This document shows positions 8,747 through 16,239 of a stretch of 64,000 nt of DNA, piece after piece; positions within the stretch are counted from its first letter, which is position 1, and every line of letters starts with the position of its first letter. Below the pieces are notes generated by a model. The model did no database searches. It was given only the letters and a program-made list of their open reading frames with translations, and was not told where the DNA came from. The translations under genes and the position numbers were made by a program. The DNA is from Hymenobacter sp. YC55 (GTDB lineage Bacteria; Bacteroidota; Bacteroidia; Cytophagales; Hymenobacteraceae), in NCBI RefSeq assembly GCF_029433095.1, contig NZ_JARNTX010000001.1, positions 2,542,001-2,606,000 on the forward strand, given 5' to 3'.

Positions 8747-8938
8747 CTAAGCCAACTTTACTTTTACGGCGTTCAGACCCTTACGGCCTTGAGCAATTTC
8801 GAACTGAACCTTGTCGTTGTCGCGGATTTCGTCGATCAACTCGGTAACGTGAACGAAGATATCTTCGCCGGTCTCGTCCACTTTGATGAAACCAAAACCT
8901 TTGGTCTCATTGAAAAATTTTACAGTTCCTGTCTGCAT
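8747..8938 (-). CDS. Cold-shock protein (CspA family)
   Basis: A 63-residue single cold-shock domain beginning MQTGTVKFFNETKGFGFI at the ATG at 8938; the 14 upstream in-frame residues are not part of the family. RNP1 (KGFGFI) and RNP2 (DIFVHV) are both present and the length is normal for the family. It is a nucleic-acid-binding RNA chaperone. It has its own terminator and its own promoter, upstream of the co-oriented DEAD-box helicase. Confidence 0.95.
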   Translation of the reverse strand: MQTGTVKFFNETKGFGFIKVDETGEDIFVHVTELIDEIRDNDKVQFEIAQGRKGLNAVKVKLA

Positions 8939-9047
8939 GGTACTTTTGTGATGGATGATTTTTAAGAAAGCAGCACTCAACTCCGCTTTCCCCTCCTTAC
9001 GAAAGTACTCAACTGGACTGCGTAAACCACTTTTTCTTAAACTGCCT

Positions 9048-9055
9048 CAAAGATA
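9048..9055 (-). promoter_or_regulatory. -7 element TATCTTTG for the cold-shock gene
   Basis: A perfect TAnnTTTG on the minus strand about 110 bases before the ATG. It predicts a leader of roughly 100 bases, in keeping with the long structured leaders of csp genes. Confidence 0.55.
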
Positions 9056-9183
9056 GAAGAAGTTTCCAACTTCGTGCTTTAATCTCACAATATTATATCG
9101 TGAATAGAGCGTAAGGCTAAACTGTACCAGACGGGCGTTTCTGTGTTCCTTTGCCCTATCTGTTGCCGCCTATCCCCTCTTGT

Positions 9184-9594
9184 ATGGAAACTCCTGCCTT
9201 CCGCTTCTCGCGCCTCATCACGGTACAGCCACAGGACATTGACGAGCTAAACCACGCCAACAATGTACAGTACGTGCAGTGGGTGCAAGACACGGCCGCA
9301 GCGCACTGGCGCACGGCCTATCCACCGAGCGAAGGCCACACCTATATATGGGTGGTGCTGGAGCACCGCATCCGCTACCATCATCCCGCCCTGCTCGGCG
9401 ACGAGTTGCGTTGTACCACGTGGATAGGTGAAGTGCGCGGCGCGCAAAGTCAGCGCTTCGTGCGCATCGAGCGCGCCGCCGACAACAAGCTGCTCTGCGA
9501 AGCCGAAACGCAGTGGGCATTTCTGGACCCGCAAACCAAACGCCCGGTGCGGGTGACACCAGACTTAGTGGAGCGGTTGTGGGGGCCAGTGTAG
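9184..9594 (+). CDS. Hot-dog-fold acyl-CoA thioesterase
   Basis: A 136-residue protein starting METPAFRFSRLITVQP at 9184. The key segment DIDELNHANNVQYVQWVQDTA matches the 4-hydroxybenzoyl-CoA thioesterase (YbgC/FcbC) family, in which the Asp in the D-x-x-x-H-x-N context (here D-E-L-N-H-A-N) is catalytic. It hydrolyses an acyl-CoA or acyl-ACP thioester; the chain preference is unknown. A near-match -7 element (TTCCTTTG at 9146-9153) precedes it. It converges with the AT-rich gene with only 13 bases between the stops. Confidence 0.85.
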   Translation: METPAFRFSRLITVQPQDIDELNHANNVQYVQWVQDTAAAHWRTAYPPSEGHTYIWVVLEHRIRYHHPALLGDELRCTTWIGEVRGAQSQRFVRIERAADNKLLCEAETQWAFLDPQTKRPVRVTPDLVERLWGPV

Positions 9595-9607
9595 TATATC
9601 TACTTCT

Positions 9608-10405
9608 TTATGAAACCCAAAGCTGAACTGCGTTAATAATTTTCCATCTATTATTAATTTTTAAAATTTCAATAATTTCTCCTTTTGCACATTTATTACC
9701 ACAGAAAAAATCGTAGTACAACAGCCCCTTGTCTTTTTCCTTATTAAACACGATTTTAGACATAGAAACAACTCCAACTATACAATCATCGTTTCTATTA
9801 GTTGATTCACCATATTTATCGTATATTTTATTAACACCATAAACAGCAGAAACTTTAGCTATTTGAACATGAAAATCGCTCGGCTTATAGCGTTGCTCTC
9901 TGGCAGACAATTTATCTAACACCTTGGATATGTCATTATCATATTTAGCAATTATATTCTTCAATATTGATGCGAACCTTTCATCGCCATCCAATTTTAT
10001 AGTAAAGTTTTTATTAAGCGTATCTTTATTTAAATAAATCACACAAAGCCTAGCTTTATTTTTTAATAAATCTTGGGTCATATTTCGCTGCCTTCTATGC
10101 ATTATAGCTGTATCAAATTTGCTTGGAGACATTCCCTCATATACTTTACGAGCTGAGCTACCAAGGAAACGGCTATAGAAATGATTATATATTAAATCAT
10201 TTAACACATCATTATAAGTATTTACATCATTTGATATATTAGTTACAGAGTTAATTATATGGCTATTAACAACAAAATTAGTCAGGCATTTTTCACTACT
10301 TCTTCCAATATTAATTTTATCTGTGTTATGAACAGTGTTCACTAACTTATTTTCACGGAAAGACACTGTGAGGCAAAGCACACAAAAGAAGAATATGTAT
10401 TTCAT
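9608..10405 (-). CDS. AT-rich secreted protein of unknown function
   Basis: A 265-residue protein with a hydrophobic leader MKYIFFFCVLCLTVSF. The base composition is visibly far more AT-rich than either neighbour, and the protein is full of Asn, Lys, Ile and Asp. The C-terminal part (MSKIVFNKEKDKGLLYYDFF, then CGNKCAKGEIIEILKINNRW) has a C-x3-C pair and resembles the ends of secreted hypothetical proteins common in Bacteroidota, in which SRV-F-N, a YYC-G-x-x-C motif and a K-x-x-x-K-W-K-I strand recur. No enzyme motif is recognised. Composition points to recent transfer, or to a gene that escaped amelioration. Confidence 0.7.
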   Translation of the reverse strand: MKYIFFFCVLCLTVSFRENKLVNTVHNTDKINIGRSSEKCLTNFVVNSHIINSVTNISNDVNTYNDVLNDLIYNHFYSRFLGSSARKVYEGMSPSKFDTAIMHRRQRNMTQDLLKNKARLCVIYLNKDTLNKNFTIKLDGDERFASILKNIIAKYDNDISKVLDKLSAREQRYKPSDFHVQIAKVSAVYGVNKIYDKYGESTNRNDDCIVGVVSMSKIVFNKEKDKGLLYYDFFCGNKCAKGEIIEILKINNRWKIINAVQLWVS

Positions 10406-10441
10406 GTTTATATTTCCTAGATAGATTCACAGATCTTCTTA

Positions 10442-10456
10442 TATACTAATAGTATA
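10442..10456. promoter_or_regulatory. Small palindrome in the divergent promoter region
   Basis: TATACTA-A-TAGTATA, seven bases each side of one central base. It lies between the divergent AT-rich gene and addA. It could be an operator, or chance in AT-rich DNA. Confidence 0.25.
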
Positions 10457-10483
10457 GCTTTCAAAAGCAATAAACAACTTTCA

Positions 10484-13400
10484 ATGCCCGCCACTTTTCG
10501 CATTTACTCTTCTTCTGCCGGCTCCGGCAAAACCTACCAGCTGACCAAGGAATACCTGAAGCTGGCCTTGGGCGACGAGGACCCGGGGTATTTCAAGCGG
10601 ATACTGGCCATTACTTTTACCAACGATGCGGCGGGGGAGATGAAGGCGCGCATTATTGGGGCGCTCCGGCAGTTTGCGTATCCGCAGGAGGGTGAGAAGG
10701 ATACGCTGCTAGCAGAAGTGGCGGCGGAGCTAGCCGAGGAAGGCAAGATGCCGCGCTTTGCCACTACCAACGAGGAGCAGCAACAGGAAGTGCGGCGGCG
10801 GGCGCAGGCAACGTTTCGGTTGGTGCTGTACCACTACGCCGATTTTGCGGTGAGCACTATTGACTCGTTTGTGCAGCGCATCGTGACGGCATTCACACGG
10901 GAATTGGGCTTGCCGGCCACATTTGAGGTGGAACTAGATACCGAGGCCGTGCTGCAAACAGCGGTGGCGGCCTTGTTGGAGAAAGTGAACCGTGACCCGA
11001 ATTCCAAGCTGCTGGCGCGTACTCTGAGCGAATATGCACTGAGCCGGGCCGAGGAAGGCAAAAGCTGGAACAACTTGGCGGGCGAGCTAGTGGAATTCGG
11101 TGGCTTCCTTTTCAACGAAACCGTGCACGAAGCGGTGGCGCAGCTCCAAACACTGACGCTACAAGATTTTCGGCGGCTGCACGAAACGCTCCGCAAGCGG
11201 CAGGAACAGATTGAAGGCGAATTTCGGGCGATAGGCGAGCAAGCTACAGGGGCCCTGGCCGCGGCCGGCGTCACGGAAACCGACTTGTACCAGGGCCGCA
11301 GCGGTATTTTCGGCTACGTTACGAAATGGGAAGAGCGCCTGCTGCCCGAAAAGGAAGCCAATAGCTACGTGCGGGCCACCGTGGAACAAGACAAGTGGTA
11401 CAGCGGTAAAGTGAAAACCGAAGCCGACCGCCAACGAGTGGACAGTGCAAAAGCGGCCCTGCTTACGGCGTACGAGCAGTTTGAGCGGCTACGCGCCAGC
11501 GTACTATCCGACTATCTGCTGCTAGCAGCCATGCAGCCTTATTTGTTTCACGCCTCGCTACTCAGCGAGATGAACAAGATTGTGGATCAGGTGAGCCGGG
11601 AGCGGAATATTGTGCTAATCAGCGAGTTCAACCGCCGCATTGCCAGCATAGTACTCACCGAGCCCGTGCCGTTCTTGTACGAGCGTCTCGGCGAGCGGTA
11701 CAACCACCTGCTGATCGACGAGTTTCAAGATACGTCGGTGCTGCAATGGAACAACCTCTTGCCGCTAGTGGAAAACGCCGTGGCTACCGACAACCTGAGC
11801 TTGGCTGTGGGCGACGCTAAACAGGCTATATACCGGTGGCGGGGTGGCGAGATGGAGCAGATTCTGCGCCTGCACCAGGGTCAGACCGAAGCGCTGGTGA
11901 ACCGCGCCACCAACCCCGAAATGCAGGACCTGTTGCGCGAGCGGTACGTCACCCTCGATCAAACGCTGGAACCTGCTTCGTTGAACGTGAACTACCGGTC
12001 GGCGCCCGAAATCGTAGGGTTCAACAACGACTTCTTCAGCCACATTCGGCAGATGCACGCAGCCTTCCCGTTGGTGCAGGACTTGTTTGGCGAAGAGTTT
12101 CAACAGACCGTACCTCAGTCGGCAAGCCAGGAACTGGTTCACCTGCAGACAACTACAACTGCCGCTACCGAGGAAGAGCAGGAAGAATTCGACTTCAGTG
12201 CACCGGGTTCTAGCCTCGACTATATTCTTTCAACGCCCTCTGATCTGGAATCGACGCAGGCTCCTCTTCCTTTTCCTCCTAAGCAGCGTAAACCAAGCGC
12301 AGAGGCCGCTGGCCATGTGGAAATCCTTTTCACGCAAGACGACGCGCCGGCCCGGCTTTACGACGCCGACCACCGCGCGTACAAAGACGACCTATTACCC
12401 GGATACCCTGCCAGCACCAGCCTCGACTACGACGAAAGCACGCTTTATCTGACGCTGGCGCTAGTGGAACAAGCCCTGCGCGACGGATTTCAGCTGCGCG
12501 ATATTGCCGTGCTTAGCCGGCGGCGGCGGGGTAGCCGGTTGGTGGCGAAATTTCTGAAGGAGCGTGGCTACGATATTATCTCCGCCGATTCGCTGTCGTT
12601 GGAGTTTGCGGAGGTGGTGAACCTGCTGGTGGCAATTTTTCGGGTGTTCAACCAACCAGCCGACACGCTGGCGCGCGCCGAGGCGTTGCTGCTGCTCGAC
12701 AAAGTGGTGCTGCGAGTAGCCCCTACCCCCGACCGGGCCCGGCATATTGCCACGCTGGCCAATGCCGAGCACGCCGCTGATTTTTACGAGGAATTTCGGA
12801 CGCTTGGCTACGACCTGCATGAGCACGAAACCGGCAATTTGGGCCTCTATGAGCTAACAGAGCGGCTTATTGGGCTCTTCGGATTGCTGGGCCGCAATGG
12901 CGAAGGTGAGTATCTGTTCCGCTTTCTGGATTTGACCCTCGAATACAGCTTACGCTTCGGCAACAACCTCAACAACTTCTTAGCTTACTGGGACCAGCGC
13001 AAGAGCGCCCTCAGTATCAATGCCCCCGCCGGCCGCGACGCAATTACCATCACGACGGTGCACAAGGCCAAAGGCTTGGCCTACGGTGTGGTGATTGTAC
13101 CCTTTGCCGATTGGAGCCTGGAGCCGTTCCGGGCCACGTTGCTATGGGGTCGTTTGTCGGACGAGACGAAGCCGGTGGCTGAAATGCCGGCAGTGGCCGT
13201 AGTGCCGCTTACCAAGGCACTTACGCGCACAGCTCTTTCCGATCAGTACACCGAGGAGCGAGAAAAGACATTCCTGGAGAGCCTGAACATGCTGTACGTG
13301 GCCTTTACCCGGCCCCGGCACCGCCTCTACATTATCAGTAAACGCACGGAAACGGGCCGCAAAGCCAGCACTGACTCCGATTCTGCTTCAGAAGCGGCCA

Positions 13401-14095
13401 GCAGCCCCGCCCGCAATGTGGCCGAGTTGCTTTACAGTTACTTACGAAAGCAAAATCGTTGGCAGGACGAGCAAGTGTCGTTTGTGCTTTCAGAAGGCAG
13501 CTTTGCTCCGCCGGCAAGAAACGACCGGCAAGAAACCACCAACAACTTCCTTTTGTCGAACCTGGAAACGGCGCCTTGGGAAGAGCGGCTGCAGCTACGG
13601 CGGCACGCCAATACAGTCTTCGACTTCGACGAGCAGGAGCGGCTTGGTGAGTGGAACCGCAAGCTGCACTATGGACTACGGCGCTTGGTACTTGCTACCG
13701 ATGTGGAGCGCGTAGCCCGGCAGTTGGTAGCAGAAGGCCTGATCAGCAGCCGAGAGCGGCCCGCCTTGGAAGACCGCCTCCACAAAGTAGTGGAGCATCC
13801 GCAACTGGCGCATTACTTCAGCACGCAGGTATCGGTGGAAACCGAGCGTGAAATTTTGGTGGGTGGTGTGAAGCGGCGCGACTACAAGCCCGACCGGGTA
13901 GTTTTCGGCGTAGCGGCCTTGAGCTCCGGCCGGGCTGGCACCCGCGTAACGCTAGTAGATTTCAAGGTACCGCCGCCGCAACCTTACCACCGGCGGCCAT
14001 TGCAACAGTATGCACAGCTGTTTCGGCAGCTTGGCTATGAGCAAGTAGAATGCGTGTTGTATTACTTTGGCACTGAGGAGGTGATGGTGTTTTGA
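10484..14095 (+). CDS. addA: AddA-type UvrD-family helicase with C-terminal nuclease
   Basis: A 1203-residue protein with Walker A SSSAGSGKT at residues 9-17, Walker B LLIDEFQDTS near 409, GDAKQAIYRWRGG near 440, TVHKAKGLAYGVV near 858 and LYVAFTRPRHRLYI near 936, giving the full superfamily 1A helicase set. The C-terminus carries PDRVV near 1136 and VDFKV near 1159, the D...DxK core of a RecB-like nuclease. It should act with the AddB-type protein at 20234-23299 in double-strand-break end resection and recombination. The two are usually adjacent, but here about 6 kb of unrelated genes lies between them. A roughly 100-residue insertion around residues 545-645 is low-complexity (EEEQEEFD). Confidence 0.9.
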   Translation: MPATFRIYSSSAGSGKTYQLTKEYLKLALGDEDPGYFKRILAITFTNDAAGEMKARIIGALRQFAYPQEGEKDTLLAEVAAELAEEGKMPRFATTNEEQQQEVRRRAQATFRLVLYHYADFAVSTIDSFVQRIVTAFTRELGLPATFEVELDTEAVLQTAVAALLEKVNRDPNSKLLARTLSEYALSRAEEGKSWNNLAGELVEFGGFLFNETVHEAVAQLQTLTLQDFRRLHETLRKRQEQIEGEFRAIGEQATGALAAAGVTETDLYQGRSGIFGYVTKWEERLLPEKEANSYVRATVEQDKWYSGKVKTEADRQRVDSAKAALLTAYEQFERLRASVLSDYLLLAAMQPYLFHASLLSEMNKIVDQVSRERNIVLISEFNRRIASIVLTEPVPFLYERLGERYNHLLIDEFQDTSVLQWNNLLPLVENAVATDNLSLAVGDAKQAIYRWRGGEMEQILRLHQGQTEALVNRATNPEMQDLLRERYVTLDQTLEPASLNVNYRSAPEIVGFNNDFFSHIRQMHAAFPLVQDLFGEEFQQTVPQSASQELVHLQTTTTAATEEEQEEFDFSAPGSSLDYILSTPSDLESTQAPLPFPPKQRKPSAEAAGHVEILFTQDDAPARLYDADHRAYKDDLLPGYPASTSLDYDESTLYLTLALVEQALRDGFQLRDIAVLSRRRRGSRLVAKFLKERGYDIISADSLSLEFAEVVNLLVAIFRVFNQPADTLARAEALLLLDKVVLRVAPTPDRARHIATLANAEHAADFYEEFRTLGYDLHEHETGNLGLYELTERLIGLFGLLGRNGEGEYLFRFLDLTLEYSLRFGNNLNNFLAYWDQRKSALSINAPAGRDAITITTVHKAKGLAYGVVIVPFADWSLEPFRATLLWGRLSDETKPVAEMPAVAVVPLTKALTRTALSDQYTEEREKTFLESLNMLYVAFTRPRHRLYIISKRTETGRKASTDSDSASEAASSPARNVAELLYSYLRKQNRWQDEQVSFVLSEGSFAPPARNDRQETTNNFLLSNLETAPWEERLQLRRHANTVFDFDEQERLGEWNRKLHYGLRRLVLATDVERVARQLVAEGLISSRERPALEDRLHKVVEHPQLAHYFSTQVSVETEREILVGGVKRRDYKPDRVVFGVAALSSGRAGTRVTLVDFKVPPPQPYHRRPLQQYAQLFRQLGYEQVECVLYYFGTEEVMVF

Positions 14096-14134
14096 GTGCC
14101 ATCAATGCAGCCAAAAGACAATCGTGTTAGCAAT

Positions 14135-14158
14135 AATAGTAAATAGACTATTTTTTTT
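14135..14158 (+). terminator. Weak terminator after addA
   Basis: The short AT stem AATAGT/ACTATT with loop AAATAG runs into eight T residues, 40 bases past the addA stop. The stem is weak, so this is tentative. Confidence 0.4.
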
Positions 14159-14223
14159 AGCATATCAGGTATAACCCTAGCCGAAAACTCATTACTTTCG
14201 CCCGGCCCACTTATACTGATGAT

Positions 14224-15501
14224 ATGTTTGCTACTTCCCCCCGTAAGCCTGCATTAGCTTTCATCTTTATTACGCTGTTGCTCGACGTTATAGGCTTCGG
14301 CATCATCATTCCGGTGCTGCCCAAGCTGATAACCCACCTAACTGGCGAACCACTCAGTACAGCGGCGCGCTACGGGGGCTGGATGGGGTTTGCATTTGCG
14401 GGCATGCAGTTTCTGTTTTCGCCGGTGCTCGGCAACCTCTCCGATAAGTACGGACGGCGACCGGTGCTACTAGTGGCCCTATTCGGTTTTGGCCTCGACT
14501 ACCTATTTCTGGCCTTTGCGCCCAGCGTTGAGTGGCTGTTTGTGGGCCGCATGATTGCCGGCATCACGGGGGCTAGCTTCACCACGGCCGGTGCCTACAT
14601 TGCCGATATCAGCACGCCCGAAAACCGGGCCAAGAACTTCGGCTTGATTGGCGCTGCGTTTGGTTTGGGCTTCATTATTGGGCCGGTAATCGGCGGAACG
14701 CTGGGGCAGTTTGGGCCGAATGTGCCGTTTCTGGTTGCCGCTGGCCTGACGTTGCTTAACTGGTTGTACGGCTTCTTTGTGTTGCCGGAGTCCTTGGCCA
14801 AGGAAAACCGGCGGCCATTTGAATTGCGGCGCGCCAACCCTATTGGCTCGCTGAAGCTACTGCGTCGCTACCCAGTGATTTTGGGGTTGGTGGGCTCCCT
14901 AACGCTAGTGTACGTGGCAGCGCACGCTACGCAGAGCACTTGGTCGTATTACACGATGTACAAATTCCATTGGAATGAGGCGTGGGTAGGCTACTCGCTA
15001 GGCGTGATTGGAACCCTGACGGCACTGGTGCAGGGCGTCTTGATACGCTACCTCAACCCGAAGCTAGGCGCAACTCGTTCCGTGTTTTTTGGGCTAGGCT
15101 TTTATGCGCTAGGCTTCCTGTTGTTTGCGTTTGCGCCCTCAGGCTGGTTTATGTTTGCCTTTCTAGTGCCGTACTGTCTGGGGGGTATTGCCGGGCCTGC
15201 GTTGCAAGGCATTATGTCGGGGCAAGTACCGCCCAACGAGCAAGGCGAGTTGCAAGGAGCCCTTACCAGCCTGGTTAGCCTCACGGCTATCGTGGGGCCA
15301 CCGCTGATGACCAACTTATTTTCTTATTTCTCTGGTTCACAGGCGCCTGTTCACTTCCCCGGTGCCCCTTTCCTGACCGGCGCGGTGCTTACGGTGGGTA
15401 GCCTGCTACTGGCCATGCGCTCATTGAGCACCTACGAGGCACCAACAACTGCCGCAACAACTGAGCAGGTAAGCTCGGGCGAGGTTTCGGTCAGCGAATA
15501 A
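14224..15501 (+). CDS. TCR/Tet-like major facilitator transporter
   Basis: A 425-residue, 12-helix MFS protein. It begins [20 protein letters not shown], typical of the TetA/TCR drug:H+ antiporter group, with motif [15 protein letters not shown] between helices 2 and 3 and motif C-like [10 protein letters not shown] in helix 5. It sits in the inner membrane. The substrate is unknown; family members export tetracyclines or other drugs, but many chromosomal Bacteroidota copies have no known resistance role. No regulator is adjacent. A TACTTTCG (-7-like) lies about 25 bases upstream. Confidence 0.85.
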   Translation: MFATSPRKPALAFIFITLLLDVIGFGIIIPVLPKLITHLTGEPLSTAARYGGWMGFAFAGMQFLFSPVLGNLSDKYGRRPVLLVALFGFGLDYLFLAFAPSVEWLFVGRMIAGITGASFTTAGAYIADISTPENRAKNFGLIGAAFGLGFIIGPVIGGTLGQFGPNVPFLVAAGLTLLNWLYGFFVLPESLAKENRRPFELRRANPIGSLKLLRRYPVILGLVGSLTLVYVAAHATQSTWSYYTMYKFHWNEAWVGYSLGVIGTLTALVQGVLIRYLNPKLGATRSVFFGLGFYALGFLLFAFAPSGWFMFAFLVPYCLGGIAGPALQGIMSGQVPPNEQGELQGALTSLVSLTAIVGPPLMTNLFSYFSGSQAPVHFPGAPFLTGAVLTVGSLLLAMRSLSTYEAPTTAATTEQVSSGEVSVSE

Positions 15502-15651
15502 ACCTTGTGTTGTAAGTTGAAGCGTAGGCACCGATTTTTTGTCGCGTAATGCTATGCTAAAGCAAAGTCAAGGCGTTGCCTAACAGCCACGTAGCTAAGT
15601 ATTACTGCGGCTGCATTGCATCCTTTTATCTCGACTGGTAGTATTGCCTGT

Positions 15652-16119
15652 ATGGATGCCAACCTGACTTTACTGGTAAACGGGAAACAGCACACGTTGC
15701 GCGTTGACCCAGCCACACCACTGCTGTATGTATTGCGCAACGACTTGGCGCTCAATGGCCCTAAGTTTGGCTGTGGCCTGCAACAGTGTGGCGCCTGCAT
15801 GGTACTACTCAATGATATTGCGTGGCCTAGCTGCCAACTGCCCGTTCATCAGGTGACGGGCGGCGTGGCCATCACCACCCTCGAAGGCTTAACCAAACCC
15901 GATGGCACGCTGCACCCGGTGCAAGCCGCCTTCGTGCAAGAGCAGGCCGCGCAGTGTGGCTACTGCCTCAACGGCATGGTGATTTCGGCAGTGTCGTTGT
16001 TGAAGCAATACCCAAAGCCCGATGAGGCCGCCATTCGCAACGGCTTGTTTCGGGTGCTGTGTCGGTGCAGCGTGCAGGCCCGCGCCATTCGGGCTGTGCA
16101 ACGGGCCGCCGGGGTGTGA
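15652..16119 (+). CDS. iorA: (2Fe-2S)-binding subunit of isoquinoline-1-oxidoreductase type
   Basis: A 155-residue protein. The ATG at 15652 (MDANLTLLVNGKQHTL) starts the plant-ferredoxin-like domain; the in-frame 12 codons upstream do not belong to it. CGLQQCGACMVLL with a later Cys binds the first [2Fe-2S] cluster. CGYCLNGM and CRCSVQARAIRAV form the all-helical second cluster site. It is the electron-transfer subunit for the molybdopterin protein at 16240. The closest described pair is IorA/IorB of the xanthine oxidase family, without a FAD subunit. The true substrate is unknown. Confidence 0.85.
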   Translation: MDANLTLLVNGKQHTLRVDPATPLLYVLRNDLALNGPKFGCGLQQCGACMVLLNDIAWPSCQLPVHQVTGGVAITTLEGLTKPDGTLHPVQAAFVQEQAAQCGYCLNGMVISAVSLLKQYPKPDEAAIRNGLFRVLCRCSVQARAIRAVQRAAGV

Positions 16120-16239
16120 CGCTACATGCTATAACTCTTTTAAGGGTGGCATAAACATCTCTGCAACCATCTATTTGTTAGCTATTTACTTTTATAACGG
16201 CAGCTAGTAACCAAGCCAGCATTTAGCAGTTTATCGTCT

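Noticed and set aside
4295..9090. TTG or TTTG 32 bases upstream of three of the -7 elements (4331, 9048, 46562) as a shared -33 box
   Set aside because: The usual spacing in Bacteroidota is about 17-23 bases; a 32-base gap is outside it and TTG is frequent by chance.
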